Assembly (NCBI RefSeq): GCF_000739895.2
Contig: NZ_BBJS01000007.1
Location: forward strand, 1 to 64,000
Reading direction: 5' to 3'
DNA length: 64,000 nucleotides
Source: Sphingomonas paucimobilis NBRC 13935
Lineage (GTDB): Bacteria > Pseudomonadota > Alphaproteobacteria > Sphingomonadales > Sphingomonadaceae
Each line of letters starts with the position of its first letter. Positions within the stretch are counted from its first letter, which is position 1. Below, piece after piece: positions 63,882-64,000 of this stretch. A program made the position numbers and the translations under genes. The notes under the pieces were generated by a model. That model had not been told where the DNA came from and ran no database searches. It saw nothing but the letters and a program-made list of their open reading frames with translations.

Positions 63882-64000
63882 CTGTCGGCCAGCCGCCGTT
63901 CGACGGTCCGCCACAGGGTGCCATAGGCCTGCGCCGCCGCGCTGCGCGGGGAAAAGGCGCCGACGGGCGCGCGATGCTGGCCCATCGCCTCGACCACGCT
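63878..64000 (-). CDS. 3' end of an unidentified gene, cut by the window edge
   Basis: The last 40 codons run off the right edge; the peptide ends in RTVERRLADR and its TGA overlaps the aat start (ATGA), so it belongs to the same transcript. The amount visible is too short to identify a family. In many alphaproteobacteria accC precedes aat, but the visible C-terminus does not look like AccC. Confidence 0.55.
   Translation of the reverse strand, partial: SVVEAMGQHRAPVGAFSPRSAAAQAYGTLWRTVERRLADR

Overview
The window is a stretch of chromosome from a high-GC alphaproteobacterium, most likely a sphingomonad (Sphingomonas or a close relative). The markers are a CtrA master cell-cycle regulator with Asp51, the NDUFA12-like complex I accessory protein beside a DUF2155 protein and Aat, a System I cytochrome c maturation operon, a phasin, a bacteriophytochrome with a HisKA_2-type kinase, and small DUF3072 and DUF3140 stress-type proteins. 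I see no phage, transposase, CRISPR array, tRNA or rRNA gene. It reads as ordinary core chromosome with many short translationally coupled operons separated by inverted-repeat elements.

Layout. 1-5.9 kb: aconitase (acnA, minus strand), then small plus-strand genes of mostly unknown function: a LuxR-type HTH protein with a C-terminal membrane anchor, a small membrane protein, a winged-helix-like protein and a phasin. 5.9-12 kb: a minus-strand tripartite RND efflux operon (adaptor, pump, outer-membrane factor). 12-19.2 kb: a plus-strand pentose-phosphate operon (rpiA, tkt, tal, gnd) running into two HAD phosphatases and a heme oxygenase, which faces a convergent bacteriophytochrome kinase (19.5-21.6 kb). 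21.8-27.2 kb: a leucine-catabolism operon (isovaleryl-CoA dehydrogenase, both methylcrotonyl-CoA carboxylase subunits, a MaoC hydratase) with a barstar-like gene embedded in it. 27.3-29.4 kb: a TonB-dependent receptor. 29.6-34.3 kb: ccmCDEFGH plus a TPR CcmI-like gene. 34.8-36.5 kb: alanine dehydrogenase and a divergent Lrp regulator. 36.6-39.4 kb: a secreted amidohydrolase and a PEP-CTERM choice-of-anchor protein. 39.5-42.3 kb: ctrA, an AI-2E-family transporter and a LysR regulator. 42.4-43.8 kb: pirin and WrbA. 44-51 kb: a VanY-like peptidase, an RluA-type pseudouridine synthase, ArfB, a chemoreceptor, free-methionine sulfoxide reductase, an RcnB-like protein and an M28 peptidase. 51.3-55.3 kb: a universal stress protein, pdhC and lpdA with a thioesterase between them. 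55.4-64 kb: GNAT, isochorismatase-like hydrolase, a GT-C-like membrane protein, DUF3140, a fatty-acyl-AMP ligase, RecX, a double cold-shock protein, DUF192, NDUFA12, DUF2155, Aat and one truncated gene.

How the parts fit. The metabolic theme is central carbon (TCA aconitase, pentose phosphate, PDH E2/E3, leucine to acetyl units) plus respiratory assembly (cytochrome c maturation, complex I accessory). Most genes within operons overlap by 1-4 bases (ATGA, TGATG, GTGA), so translation is tightly coupled.

The strongest unusual signals are: a family of inverted-repeat elements built on GTTCAGCCTGAGCGAAGTC at six intergenic sites, four of them between convergent genes, one of them a nested palindrome between heme oxygenase and its phytochrome; the barstar-like gene inside the methylcrotonyl-CoA carboxylase operon; the translational coupling of heme oxygenase to the pentose-phosphate operon; an atypical nucleotide-binding loop in the fatty-acyl-AMP ligase; and a membrane-anchored LuxR-type HTH protein with an AT-rich acidic linker. 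None is proof of a new system; each is stated with a test.
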